From: Rhodospirillales bacterium
GTDB taxonomy: Bacteria; Pseudomonadota; Alphaproteobacteria; Micavibrionales; Micavibrionaceae
Assembly: GCA_020638155.1 (NCBI GenBank)
Contig: JACKJB010000003.1
Span: 62,001 to 126,000 of the forward strand
Direction: 5' to 3'
DNA: 64,000 nt
Shown: in pieces, positions 51,666 through 60,120 of the stretch
How positions within the stretch are numbered: position 1 is the first letter of the stretch
How the letters are laid out: each line of letters starts with the position of its first letter
Made by a program: the position numbers and the translations under genes
The notes under the pieces: generated by a model
What the model was told of the DNA's origin: nothing
The model's database searches: none
Seen by the model: the letters and a program-made list of their open reading frames with translations, nothing else

Positions 51666-53702
51666 ATGAGCGACTCAGGTTTTTCAGGATTGCCACCGGG
51701 GCCGCGGACGGGACAGGCGTCTTATCCGCAAAGCCTGCTTGAGCTGAAGGCGAAAGTGATCGAGTTCCGCGCCAGCCTGAAAGCGCAGCGGGTGCGGCAA
51801 ACGCTGGAAGGCGAGGTGATCGCCAGCAAACCCGACGGCACGACGACGATCCGCACCGATAAAGGCGAGATTACCGTTGAACTGCGCGGGCGGAACAGGC
51901 CGCCGCCGGGGACGCGGGTGGAAATTGAAATCCCGCCCAGCCCAAACCCGGATACGCCGCCGCGGCAGGTGACGGTCCGGCCTTTACCAGAACAGCCCCC
52001 TCCTGCGCCGCAGCCGGAAACGGTTTCTGCCGCAATACAGGACAGCAGGCAAAGGCAGGTGCCCCGGCTGGATGCCCGCACGACCGAAGACCTAGTGCGG
52101 CACTCCGATCGTGCCGCCCCGCCCCGAGAAACCCCGCCTGTCGCCGTGCAGCCGGGCGATATTATCCGCCTGACCCGCCTGCCGCCGGAGCAGTTGCAAG
52201 ACATCATCCGCCCGGTGATTGAAGCCTTACAGGCCCGCGTCACGTCATTACCGCCGCTGCCGCAAGTCACATTGCCGCCCGTTTTATATGAACAGGTCAG
52301 TCCGCGCCTGACCCTGCCGCCTGCGGAGCACCGCCTGCTGGCGGATAACCTGCCGTCACCGTTACCACTTTATACGCAGGCCACGGCAGAACCGGTGCCA
52401 CAGGAGCAGCTGGCCCGCCTGCCCGCCATAGCCCGCACCCCAGTGCAGCAATTGGTCAGTTTTATCCTGCAGGGCGCACAGCCGGATGCACCAAATGCTT
52501 TTGCCGTGAAGCCTTCCCCGGTCGCGCTGCAGCCTGCCCCGCTCATTCCCTATACGGTATCTGCTTCCCACGCGGCGCTCACACCGCCCGGATCATCGGC
52601 ACTGCAGCCGCTGCAGTTTCATAATGTGGCTCCGGACACCACGATTGCGGCGCCGCAAAATAGTACGGCCACATCATTCACCGCGCCTGCACTGTCCACG
52701 CCTCCAGCGATCACGGATGCGCGGATACAATTCGTCACGGCTCCCGCGGTTAAACTGGTGGCGCCGGACTCCCCGGTCACAAAACCAGCGCATATCCTGC
52801 CGCATCTGCCCACCGGTCCGGCGGGCAGCATCAGCGCCGAAGTGATCGGCAGAACGGCGCAGAATTTCCCGGTGCTGAGTTTCCCGGGCCTTGATTTCCT
52901 TACCCCGGCAGGCGAGTCCGCCCAGAATTTTATCCTGCCCTTGCAAGCCAGCAACCTGCCTGCCGGGACCCAGCTAACCCTGACACCGCAAAGTAGCGGT
53001 ATGATTCAGGCCGCCGCCGGAACAATAGCGCCCTTTATCCCGGCGGCTTTCTTCGGTGATTTTTCATGGCCCGCGATGAACGAGCTGCAACAGGCCTTAC
53101 AACAAAGCGCACCGCAACTCGCGCAGGTCCTTTCCAACATGACCCCCAACGCGGCGGCCCCTGCCCGGCTGCCGATGGCGGCACTGTTTTTTGTCGCCGC
53201 GATCCGGGCCGGGGATGTGTCCGGCTGGCTTGGCGATAAAACCGTCGATGCGCTGCGCCGGATCGGCAAAGGCGAAACGCTGGGCCGGCTGAACCGGGAT
53301 ACGGGCGGTATGCAGCGCACAGCGGGCGAACCGTCGTCTACGGATTGGCGCTCTATGGCCCTGCCGATGATGAGTGACGGGGAGCTGCACAAAATGATGC
53401 TGCATTACCGGCATGATGACCGGGATGCTGAAGATGGTGAGCAAAGCCGTCACGGCACGCGCTTTATCTTCGATCTCAGCCTGACCCGGATGGGCAATGT
53501 CCAGATTGACGGCCTGCACCGTCCGCAGCACGGCAAAAAGGGAACGCTCGACCTGATCGTCCGGACGACGAAAAGTCTGAGTTCTCCGATGCAACAGCTA
53601 TTAAGGCAACGTTATATCGATGCGCTGGAACAAACGGAACTGACAGGAACGGTGCTGTTCCAGGATAAGCCGGAACAGTTTATAAAAATCGCGCATAGCT
53701 AA
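51666..53702 (+). CDS. FliK-like Pro-rich hook-length-type protein
   Basis: The 678-residue protein starts with a helix and a small beta domain (LEGEVIASKPDGTTTIRTDK, GEITVELRGRNRPPPGTRVE), as at the start of many FliK-like proteins. A very Pro/Gln/Ala-rich central half follows. The C-terminal domain includes FIFDLSLTRMGNVQIDGLH and GTLDLIVRTTKSLSSPMQQL, compatible with a FliK-type or related regulatory fold. The canonical FliK is at 17 kb. The gene lies upstream of convergent fliJ/fliI. Function is inferred. Confidence 0.65.
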   Translation: MSDSGFSGLPPGPRTGQASYPQSLLELKAKVIEFRASLKAQRVRQTLEGEVIASKPDGTTTIRTDKGEITVELRGRNRPPPGTRVEIEIPPSPNPDTPPRQVTVRPLPEQPPPAPQPETVSAAIQDSRQRQVPRLDARTTEDLVRHSDRAAPPRETPPVAVQPGDIIRLTRLPPEQLQDIIRPVIEALQARVTSLPPLPQVTLPPVLYEQVSPRLTLPPAEHRLLADNLPSPLPLYTQATAEPVPQEQLARLPAIARTPVQQLVSFILQGAQPDAPNAFAVKPSPVALQPAPLIPYTVSASHAALTPPGSSALQPLQFHNVAPDTTIAAPQNSTATSFTAPALSTPPAITDARIQFVTAPAVKLVAPDSPVTKPAHILPHLPTGPAGSISAEVIGRTAQNFPVLSFPGLDFLTPAGESAQNFILPLQASNLPAGTQLTLTPQSSGMIQAAAGTIAPFIPAAFFGDFSWPAMNELQQALQQSAPQLAQVLSNMTPNAAAPARLPMAALFFVAAIRAGDVSGWLGDKTVDALRRIGKGETLGRLNRDTGGMQRTAGEPSSTDWRSMALPMMSDGELHKMMLHYRHDDRDAEDGEQSRHGTRFIFDLSLTRMGNVQIDGLHRPQHGKKGTLDLIVRTTKSLSSPMQQLLRQRYIDALEQTELTGTVLFQDKPEQFIKIAHS

Positions 53703-53719
53703 TTAAATTGCCCTGAGGC

Positions 53720-53787
53720 GTCATCCCGAACGCATGTGAGGAATCTCCCGATAATCTGGAGATTTCTCAGCTTCGCTTCGAAATGAC
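53720..53787. repeat. GTCATCCCGAA-type palindromic repeat
   Basis: A 68-bp imperfect palindrome runs from GTCATCCCGAACGCATG to CTTCGAAATGAC, with AATCTCCC and GGAGATTT at the centre. It lies between two convergent genes (the FliK-like gene and fliJ) and may end transcription in both directions. It is the best copy of this repeat family after the one in fliP. Confidence 0.7.
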
Positions 53788-53801
53788 ACGAATTGGAACG
53801 A

Positions 53802-54230
53802 CTAGTCATCATCCTGCTGGCGGCGGTATTGGTCTAGCGCAATTTCGTCCAGTTCCTGCGATTCTTTCTGGTCGCGTTCGGCTTTTTCGCGTTTATCGCG
53901 GCCACGCTGTGTGATCTCGATTTTCTTCATTTCGGCAAAGGCGTTGCGCATATCTTCCTGTGCAACGATGATTTTGGTTTCCAGCTGGCGAATTGATTTT
54001 TCGATCGCCTTGACCCTGTTTTTTGCACCTTCAAGATAGCGTCCCAGGAATGCGGCAGCTTCGGCGGTCGCCATGTCTTCGGCCAGTTCTTTTTCCCGCT
54101 CGATCTCGTCAACGACCTTTTGCTTTTTCTGCTGCAGCTCTTCGGCCTGCCGGTAAAGCTCCGCCAGGACGCGCTGCTTTTCGTCAACGCCGTGCTTACG
54201 GTACCGGATCAACGGATCAAGATCAGCCAT
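53802..54230 (-). CDS. fliJ: FliJ, export ATPase cofactor
   Basis: FliJ is a coiled-coil protein in the centre of the FliI hexamer and helps drive export. The 142-residue product is one long helical hairpin (DEKQRVLAELYRQAEELQQK, then NRVKAIEKSIRQLETKIIVA) with a charged tail. The ATG at 54230 overlaps the fliI stop by 8 bp, the usual fliI-fliJ coupling. Confidence 0.88.
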   Translation of the reverse strand: MADLDPLIRYRKHGVDEKQRVLAELYRQAEELQQKKQKVVDEIEREKELAEDMATAEAAAFLGRYLEGAKNRVKAIEKSIRQLETKIIVAQEDMRNAFAEMKKIEITQRGRDKREKAERDQKESQELDEIALDQYRRQQDDD

Positions 54231-55590
54231 CGCCGCCCTCTTCGTCTGTTTCCCCGGCATCGTCCAGCATCCCGATCAAGCTGGCCAGCTTTGCAAAGCC
54301 TTCATCGATACTCGTATTTTCTTCTTTATGCTGGCGCAGGAATTCTTCGATCCGGGGATAGAGCAGGATTGCTTCATCCACCTTCGGATCGCTGCCTTTC
54401 CGGTAAGCCCCGAGCCGGATCAATTCGGCCATATCTTCATAGGTCGTAATGATCTGTTTGGCCCGGCGCAGGATGTTATTGCGCTGTTCGCTCACGGCCC
54501 TGGGCATCGCCCTTGATACGGATTTCAGCACGTTGATGGCAGGGTAACGGCCCCGGTCGGCAATCTCGCGTTCCATGACGATATGCCCGTCAACAATCCC
54601 GCGCACGGCATCAGATACAGGCTCGTTGGTGTCATCGCCTTCCACCAGCACGGCAAACAGTCCGGTAATCGCCCCTGTACCCGGCGCGCCCGGCCCGGCG
54701 CGTTCCAGCAGGCGGGCAAGCTCGCCAAATGTGGTTGGCGGATAGCCTTTGGATGTCGGCGGTTCGCCCGAGGACAGTCCGATTTCCCGCTGCGCCATGG
54801 CAAAGCGTGTGACCGAGTCGATCAGGCATAGCACCTGCTTGCCCTGGTCCCTGAAATATTCGGCGACGGCCAGCGTCACGTAAGCGGCCTGCCGCCGCAT
54901 CAAAGCGGGCTCATCACCTGTTGCGACAATAACAACGGATTTTTTAAGTCCTTCCGGCCCCAGATCGTCTTCGAGGAATTCCTGTACTTCGCGTCCCCGT
55001 TCACCGACCAGACCGATCACGGCGACCTCGGCTTCGGTATAGCGGGCCATCATTGACAGCAGGACCGATTTCCCGACGCCGGAACCGGAGAAGATCCCCA
55101 TCCGCTGGCCCTTACAGGTCGCAAGAAACGTGTTAACCGCCCGCACCCCCAGGTCGAGCTGTTTGCCCATGCGCTGGCGGCTGTGCGGGGCCGGCGGGGC
55201 GTTACGCAGCGGAACCGGGTGCCCCCCCTGCTGCAGCGGGCCTTTCCCGTCGATCGGTTCGGCCATCCCGTTAATGACCCGGCCCAGCCAGCGGTCATCG
55301 GGCATAATCACCGGGCGGGAGCGCTGGATAACCGCCGGGCACCCCAGCGAAATCCCTTCCAGCGTGCCAAACGGCATTAATAAAGCATGTTCATCCCTAA
55401 ATCCCACCACTTCGCACGGGATATCGCGGGCCGCGCCGGGCCGCAGGTGAACGCGCGAGCCGATCGTCAAATCCCCGCCAAAGCCGCAGATTTCAACAAG
55501 CAGCCCCAATACCTTGGTGACACGCCCGTAAACTTCATAATCCGGCAGCGCAGAAATTGCCGCTTCAGCTTGTTCGGATAAACGATCCAT
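54223..55590 (-). CDS. fliI: FliI, flagellar export ATPase
   Basis: FliI is the hexameric ATPase of the flagellar type III system. The 455-residue product has Walker A SGSGVGKSVLL (starting at residue 168), the Walker B region QVLCLIDSVTRFAMAQREIG and the family signature PPTTFGELARLLERAGPG (often P.Y.PS.F..L..L.ERAG). GRYPAINVLKSVSRAMP is also present. It starts with ATG behind a GAGG site and overlaps fliJ. Confidence 0.97.
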   Translation of the reverse strand: MDRLSEQAEAAISALPDYEVYGRVTKVLGLLVEICGFGGDLTIGSRVHLRPGAARDIPCEVVGFRDEHALLMPFGTLEGISLGCPAVIQRSRPVIMPDDRWLGRVINGMAEPIDGKGPLQQGGHPVPLRNAPPAPHSRQRMGKQLDLGVRAVNTFLATCKGQRMGIFSGSGVGKSVLLSMMARYTEAEVAVIGLVGERGREVQEFLEDDLGPEGLKKSVVIVATGDEPALMRRQAAYVTLAVAEYFRDQGKQVLCLIDSVTRFAMAQREIGLSSGEPPTSKGYPPTTFGELARLLERAGPGAPGTGAITGLFAVLVEGDDTNEPVSDAVRGIVDGHIVMEREIADRGRYPAINVLKSVSRAMPRAVSEQRNNILRRAKQIITTYEDMAELIRLGAYRKGSDPKVDEAILLYPRIEEFLRQHKEENTSIDEGFAKLASLIGMLDDAGETDEEGGDG

Positions 55591-55729
55591 TAACCCTCGC
55601 TCTTATATAGTAATAGAGTAGTGGAGTGGGAGACAGACTTAAATCCCTGTTATTCTATACATTATTCGTTTTGATATAAAACACTGATATTCCTGGAACA
55701 ATTAGGGCCATCAAGACTTAATAGTTGCT

Positions 55730-56989
55730 ATGAACAAGAAACCGGTCAAAAAACCAGCTAAGACTTCCATTATAGCAAAATGGAAGCAATATTTCATTCA
55801 TCCCGGCAAGGACCCGACAAAGGCCTTAAGACGGGCCTATGTACTGGCTTTGGGACTGATTGCGTTATTGACGATCATTGGTCACCTTGTCACCGCTCAT
55901 ATTACCGAACAGCAAAAAGAAAACGCCGAAATCGCCTATAATATCGGGCGGCAACGCACCCTGATGCAGCAGGTCATGCTTTATACCTCTAATTATTACC
56001 AAAGCGGTAACGAGCTGGATTATGATTTTCTCGTCCGGTCGCTGAATGAAATGGAAAGCGGTCATAATTTCCTGCTGGGAATCATTGATGGAGGCGGTAG
56101 CAGCCATATCATGAGCCCGGCCCTATACAGGATCTACCATAATCCGCCGTTTTCCCTGGACGAAAATATCGTCAAATTCCATGGCATGGTTTCCGCTTTC
56201 ACACAGATGGAATCCGAGCATAACAGTAAAGAACGCAAAGCCCTGGTCGACAAACTCTCGCACCTGTCGGAAAAAATTCTGCTGCCTGCCATGGATATGG
56301 CCCTTGAAAGCTATCAGGCGGAAACATTAGAAAAACTGGTCCGTTTTTACAAGATGCAACTGGCCGTCGCCCTGTTTATCCTGATCGTGCTGGCGGCGGA
56401 AGCGGCATTTATTTTCAGCCCGCTGATCGCCCAGATCAAAAAATATCACGACATGCTGCAAAAACTGGCGCTGGAAGACATGCTGACGGGGCTGAACAAC
56501 CGCCGCGCTTTTATCAACCGTTCCACCATGGAACTTAAACGCTCCCAGCGCGACCAGACAGACGTCACGGTCGCCTTGATTGATCTCGATCACTTCAAAA
56601 ATGTTAATGACACTTATGGTCACGAAGTCGGCGACCTTGTTTTAAAGCATTTTTCCACAATCCTGAAACATACGCTGCGCGCCGGAGATGTTACGGGGCG
56701 GATCGGCGGGGAAGAATTTGCCATTGTCCTGCCTAAAATCAACGCAGAGGGAGCAAGCAGTCTGCTGCAACGGCTTTGCAACAACGTAGCGTCTACGCCC
56801 TGCCCTTTCATCGACAGCCACGGCCAACAGGCAGGGTTGTCTTATACGATCAGTGTCGGCTTTGTCGGGCCCTGTAAAATCGAGAATGAAACGATCGACC
56901 AACTGCTCGCCAAGGCCGATGAGGCCTTATATCAGGCCAAAGACAGAGGCCGAAACCAGGTCGTCGCCGGGGTTTGCCCGACCACATAA
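55730..56989 (+). CDS. Membrane diguanylate cyclase with PilJ/NarX-like sensor
   Basis: The 419-residue protein has two membrane helices (about residues 37-56 and 211-232). Between them is a periplasmic helical sensor with the NIGRQRTLMQQVMLY pattern of type IV pili/nitrate sensor domains. A C-terminal GGDEF domain follows with EDMLTGLNNRRAF, DLDHFKNVNDTYGHEVGD and the active site GGEEF (326-330). An RxxD inhibitory site (RAGD, 317-320) precedes it by five residues, so it should make c-di-GMP and be subject to product inhibition. It is upstream of ctrA. Confidence 0.9.
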   Translation: MNKKPVKKPAKTSIIAKWKQYFIHPGKDPTKALRRAYVLALGLIALLTIIGHLVTAHITEQQKENAEIAYNIGRQRTLMQQVMLYTSNYYQSGNELDYDFLVRSLNEMESGHNFLLGIIDGGGSSHIMSPALYRIYHNPPFSLDENIVKFHGMVSAFTQMESEHNSKERKALVDKLSHLSEKILLPAMDMALESYQAETLEKLVRFYKMQLAVALFILIVLAAEAAFIFSPLIAQIKKYHDMLQKLALEDMLTGLNNRRAFINRSTMELKRSQRDQTDVTVALIDLDHFKNVNDTYGHEVGDLVLKHFSTILKHTLRAGDVTGRIGGEEFAIVLPKINAEGASSLLQRLCNNVASTPCPFIDSHGQQAGLSYTISVGFVGPCKIENETIDQLLAKADEALYQAKDRGRNQVVAGVCPTT

Positions 56990-57025
56990 TCTTTTTTCTT
57001 TCGCTTTTTCTAAAAATAAATTTGT

Positions 57026-57067
57026 TTAAGCCGTTAATCTTTGTTAAAATATATTAATAAAGTTTAA
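57026..57067 (+). promoter_or_regulatory. TTAA array upstream of ctrA
   Basis: TTAA occurs at 57026, 57034, 57044, 57054 and 57064; the last four are exactly 10 bp apart. CtrA binds TTAA half sites (consensus TTAA-N7-TTAA, 11 bp apart), so the spacing here is one short of the classical site. Its position 50-90 bp before ctrA suggests autoregulation. Confidence 0.5.
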
Positions 57068-57116
57068 CAGGGGGTTATCCCTGCCTTCATCAACCAACGT
57101 CTCAAGGAAATGTATT

Positions 57117-57830
57117 ATGCGGGTTTTATTGGTAGAAGACGATACATCCACCGCCAAGTCGATTGAGCTGATGCTCAAATCCGAAGGCTATATCGTGGAC
57201 ACCACCGATCTGGGCGAGGATGGCCTGGAAATCGGCAAGATTTACGATTACGACATTATCATTCTCGACCTGATGCTGCCCGATATGGACGGCTATGAAG
57301 TGCTCAAACGCCTGCGCGCCGCCAAGGTCGAAACGCCGATCCTGATCCTGTCCGGGCTTTCCGAACTGGATAACAAGATCAAAGGACTGGGCTTTGGTGC
57401 CGATGATTACCTGACCAAGCCGTTTGATAAGCGCGAGCTGGTCGCCCGGATTCAGGCGATTGTCCGCCGCTCCCAGGGCCACGCGCAAAGCGAAATCGTC
57501 ACCGGCAAAGTGAAAGTCAACCTTGATACACGCACCGTCGAAGTTGCCGGCAAGCCGCTGCACCTCACCGGTAAAGAATACGGTATCCTTGAACTGCTGA
57601 GCCTTCGTAAAGGCACGACGCTGACCAAGGAAATGTTCTTAAACCACCTGTATGGCGGCATGGACGAGCCGGAAGTCAAAATTATCGACGTATTCATCTG
57701 CAAGCTGCGCAAGAAAATCCAGAATGCCGCAGGCGGCGATAACTATATCGAAACCGTCTGGGGCCGCGGCTATGTCCTGCGCGACCCGGAAGCGGAAAAA
57801 GCCAAGCAGAAAGCGGCGGCAAATATCTAA
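57117..57830 (+). CDS. ctrA: CtrA, cell-cycle and flagellar master regulator
   Basis: CtrA is an OmpR-type response regulator that controls cell-cycle and flagellar genes in Alphaproteobacteria. The 237-residue product has a full receiver (acidic pair E7/D8-D9, phosphoacceptor D51 in IIILDLMLPD, Lys near LTKPF) and the CtrA-type DNA-binding domain (VAGKPLHLTGKEYGILELLS, LRKGTTLTKEMFLNHLYGGM, DVFICKLRKKIQNAAGG, YIETVWGRGYVL). The C-terminus ends AAANI rather than in two alanines, so the ClpXP signal of Caulobacter may differ. A terminator follows. Confidence 0.95.
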   Translation: MRVLLVEDDTSTAKSIELMLKSEGYIVDTTDLGEDGLEIGKIYDYDIIILDLMLPDMDGYEVLKRLRAAKVETPILILSGLSELDNKIKGLGFGADDYLTKPFDKRELVARIQAIVRRSQGHAQSEIVTGKVKVNLDTRTVEVAGKPLHLTGKEYGILELLSLRKGTTLTKEMFLNHLYGGMDEPEVKIIDVFICKLRKKIQNAAGGDNYIETVWGRGYVLRDPEAEKAKQKAAANI

Positions 57831-57855
57831 ACCGAGTTAACGAACCCCCTTTAAA

Positions 57856-57890
57856 ACACCTGCCCTTAAACAAGGCGGGTGTTTTTATTT
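57856..57890 (+). terminator. Rho-independent terminator after ctrA
   Basis: A nine-pair stem (acacctgcc at 57856-57864 with ggcgggtgt at 57874-57882, one G-T pair) is followed by TTTTATTT. It lies 25 bp after the ctrA stop. Confidence 0.85.
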
Positions 57891-57901
57891 GTGACACAAA
57901 G

Positions 57902-58309
57902 TTATTGGATCAAAGCTTGCGGCAGATTAAGCAGATCATCAACAAAAATACCTTTTGCGCCGTGCTCTGCAGCGCATTTTTTCGCAATTTCTGTCCCCTG
58001 TTCCTTTGTAACAAGATCCACGGAAACCTGATCTTCTACGGTGCCATCCGTTAAACGCGCTTTCATGAAATCAATTGTCACGCTGCGAATACCGCTCATA
58101 GCTATGTTCTGGACTTCTGATACAATGCATTTATCCGCGGGGCTGTAATCCGCTTTGCTAAAGCCTTTGTCAGCAGCCTTGTCCTGAAAGCTCCGATCAA
58201 CCGCATCACCAACCTCAAGCATCACTGCCGCCGTCGGAATAGCAACGCCCATAAATGCACCGACGAGCAGCAATGCGCCGCTGATCGCTATTTCTTTTTT
58301 AAGATTCAT
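57902..58309 (-). CDS. Small exported or membrane-anchored protein, unknown
   Basis: The 135-residue protein has an N-terminal hydrophobic segment (ISGALLLVGAFMGVAIPTAA) that may be an uncleaved anchor or signal peptide. A soluble domain with two cysteines follows (ADKCIVSEV and KKCAAEH). I do not recognise a family. It is convergent with ctrA beyond the terminator. Confidence 0.65.
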   Translation of the reverse strand: MNLKKEIAISGALLLVGAFMGVAIPTAAVMLEVGDAVDRSFQDKAADKGFSKADYSPADKCIVSEVQNIAMSGIRSVTIDFMKARLTDGTVEDQVSVDLVTKEQGTEIAKKCAAEHGAKGIFVDDLLNLPQALIQ

Positions 58310-58441
58310 ATTTTTCTCCGCTTTTTATTTCTCGGCACCATTAAGATCATTGCCCGGCAAAACGCAAGATTTTTTCATAACTTCAAAAATGGGGACGATT
58401 AGGCGGATGTATTTTTATTTTAAACTTGGTATAAGGGCACT

Positions 58442-58993
58442 ATGATTCCAAATCTTGCCAACATACTGACCCTTGGGCGGCTGGCGTTGTTGCCGTTTAT
58501 TATTGTGCTGCTGTCCCTGCCGTTTGGCTGGGCGGCGTGGGCTTGCCTGACGCTGTATGCCGCCGCCGCGGTGACCGACTTTCTCGACGGGTGGGTTGCC
58601 CGTAAATACGACCAGATTACCCCGTTCGGTACCTTTATGGACCCGATTTCGGACAAGATCTTCGTCGTGACGATCCTGATGATGTTAATCGCCGTGGACC
58701 GGATTAGTGGGATATTTGTGCTGGCGGTGATTGTTATCCTGGCGCGGGAGTTTACCGTGTCCGGCCTGCGGGAATTCCTCGGCCCTAAAGAAGTGAAGCT
58801 GCCCGTCACCAACCTTGCCAAATGGAAAACCACGGTGCAGATGATCGCAACAGGCTGCCTGATCGTCGGGCCTTACGACTTTACCCTGCAGGTGATCGGC
58901 CTGGCCGGGATCACCGCCGCGGCCGCCCTGACGGCCTATACCGGCTGGCTTTATGTGCAAAGTGCGAAAGAACATATTATCGGTACAGAATGA
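58442..58993 (+). CDS. pgsA: PgsA, CDP-diacylglycerol-glycerol-3-phosphate phosphatidyltransferase
   Basis: PgsA makes phosphatidylglycerol phosphate, the first step to phosphatidylglycerol, from CDP-diacylglycerol. The 183-residue membrane protein has the CDP-alcohol phosphotransferase signature as DGWVARKYDQITPFGTFMD followed by PISD. Start IPNLANILTLGRL is typical. It overlaps pyrD by 4 bp (ATGA). Confidence 0.94.
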   Translation: MIPNLANILTLGRLALLPFIIVLLSLPFGWAAWACLTLYAAAAVTDFLDGWVARKYDQITPFGTFMDPISDKIFVVTILMMLIAVDRISGIFVLAVIVILAREFTVSGLREFLGPKEVKLPVTNLAKWKTTVQMIATGCLIVGPYDFTLQVIGLAGITAAAALTAYTGWLYVQSAKEHIIGTE

Positions 58994-60120
58994 TCGACTT
59001 TTATCCCATTGCCCGCCCCGTGATGTTCCGGATGGATCCGGAGCGCGCGCACCGTTTGACGGTTATGGGGCTGAAGACGGGGCTTATGCCCTGCGGTCCG
59101 GTTGTCAGTGATCCGGCGCTGAAAGTCGCGCTGTGGGGGCGGCATTTTCCGAACCCTGTGGGGCTGGCGGCGGGGTTTGATAAAAACGCCGAGGTGATCG
59201 GCCCGATGCTGCGGTTCGGTTTTGGCTTTGTCGAAATCGGCACCGTGACCCCCAAGCCGCAGCACGGCAACCCGAAACCGCGTATTTTCCGCGCCCCGAA
59301 CCAGGAAGCCGTGATTAACGCGATGGGCTTTCCTAACGAGGGCGTCATCAAATTTAAAGAGAACCTGCAGAAATTCCTGGGCCGAAAGCCGCGCCCTGCC
59401 GGGATTGTCGGCCTGAATATCGGCATGAACAAAAGCCAGACCGAACCGGTAAAAGATTACCGGGCGCTGGTGCAGCAGCTCGCGCCGCTGGCCGATTACC
59501 TGACGATCAATATTTCCTCGCCGAACACGCCGGGCCTGCGGGACCTGCAGGAGCCGAAGCACTTAAAGGCGCTACTGGAACAGGTTATTGAAGAGCGGAA
59601 CAAGGCCTGCAAAATCGACCCACCGCCGCTGCTGCTCAAGCTCGCGCCGGACTTAAGCGAAAACCAGCAAGGCGCCATCGCCGAAACGGTGCTGAACAGC
59701 GGTGTGGACGGCCTGATCCTGACCAATACGACGCTGGACCGCCCGGACACGATCCCTTCGGATTTTGCGGCGCAGAAAGGCGGCTTAAGCGGTGTGCCAT
59801 TGCGCGAGAAATCCACCGCCGTCATTGCCAGCTTCTATAAACTGACCGGCGGCAAGGTGCCGATCATCGGAGTCGGCGGTATTTCAAGCGGTGCGGACGC
59901 TTATGAGAAAATAAAAGCGGGGGCTTCTTTGGTGCAATTGTACTCGGCACTGGTATTTCGCGGCCCGGATGTGGTACAAGCGATCAATAAAGACATTCTT
60001 GAATATCTAAAGCAGGATGGGTTCAGCCATGTCAGCGAAGCTGTGGGACAAAGCCATGCGCCAGGCGCGAAAAAAAACAGCCAAAACAACCGCCGCGCCA
60101 AAGCGGCCAAAGGCCTCTAG
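58990..60120 (+). CDS. pyrD: PyrD, class 2 dihydroorotate dehydrogenase
   Basis: PyrD oxidises dihydroorotate to orotate using quinone in pyrimidine synthesis. The 376-residue product shows an N-terminal membrane-associated helix region, then NPVGLAAGFDKNAEV, EIGTVTPKPQHGNPKPR, NAMGFPNEG, and the catalytic-loop ISSPNTPGLRDLQ with the conserved serine. Further on are LKLAPDLS, GLILTNTT and VGGISSGADAYEKI (phosphate-binding). The C-terminus has an Arg/Lys-rich tail of about 20 residues that overlaps the start of the next gene. The upstream start possibilities are inside pgsA. Confidence 0.95.
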   Translation: MIDFYPIARPVMFRMDPERAHRLTVMGLKTGLMPCGPVVSDPALKVALWGRHFPNPVGLAAGFDKNAEVIGPMLRFGFGFVEIGTVTPKPQHGNPKPRIFRAPNQEAVINAMGFPNEGVIKFKENLQKFLGRKPRPAGIVGLNIGMNKSQTEPVKDYRALVQQLAPLADYLTINISSPNTPGLRDLQEPKHLKALLEQVIEERNKACKIDPPPLLLKLAPDLSENQQGAIAETVLNSGVDGLILTNTTLDRPDTIPSDFAAQKGGLSGVPLREKSTAVIASFYKLTGGKVPIIGVGGISSGADAYEKIKAGASLVQLYSALVFRGPDVVQAINKDILEYLKQDGFSHVSEAVGQSHAPGAKKNSQNNRRAKAAKGL

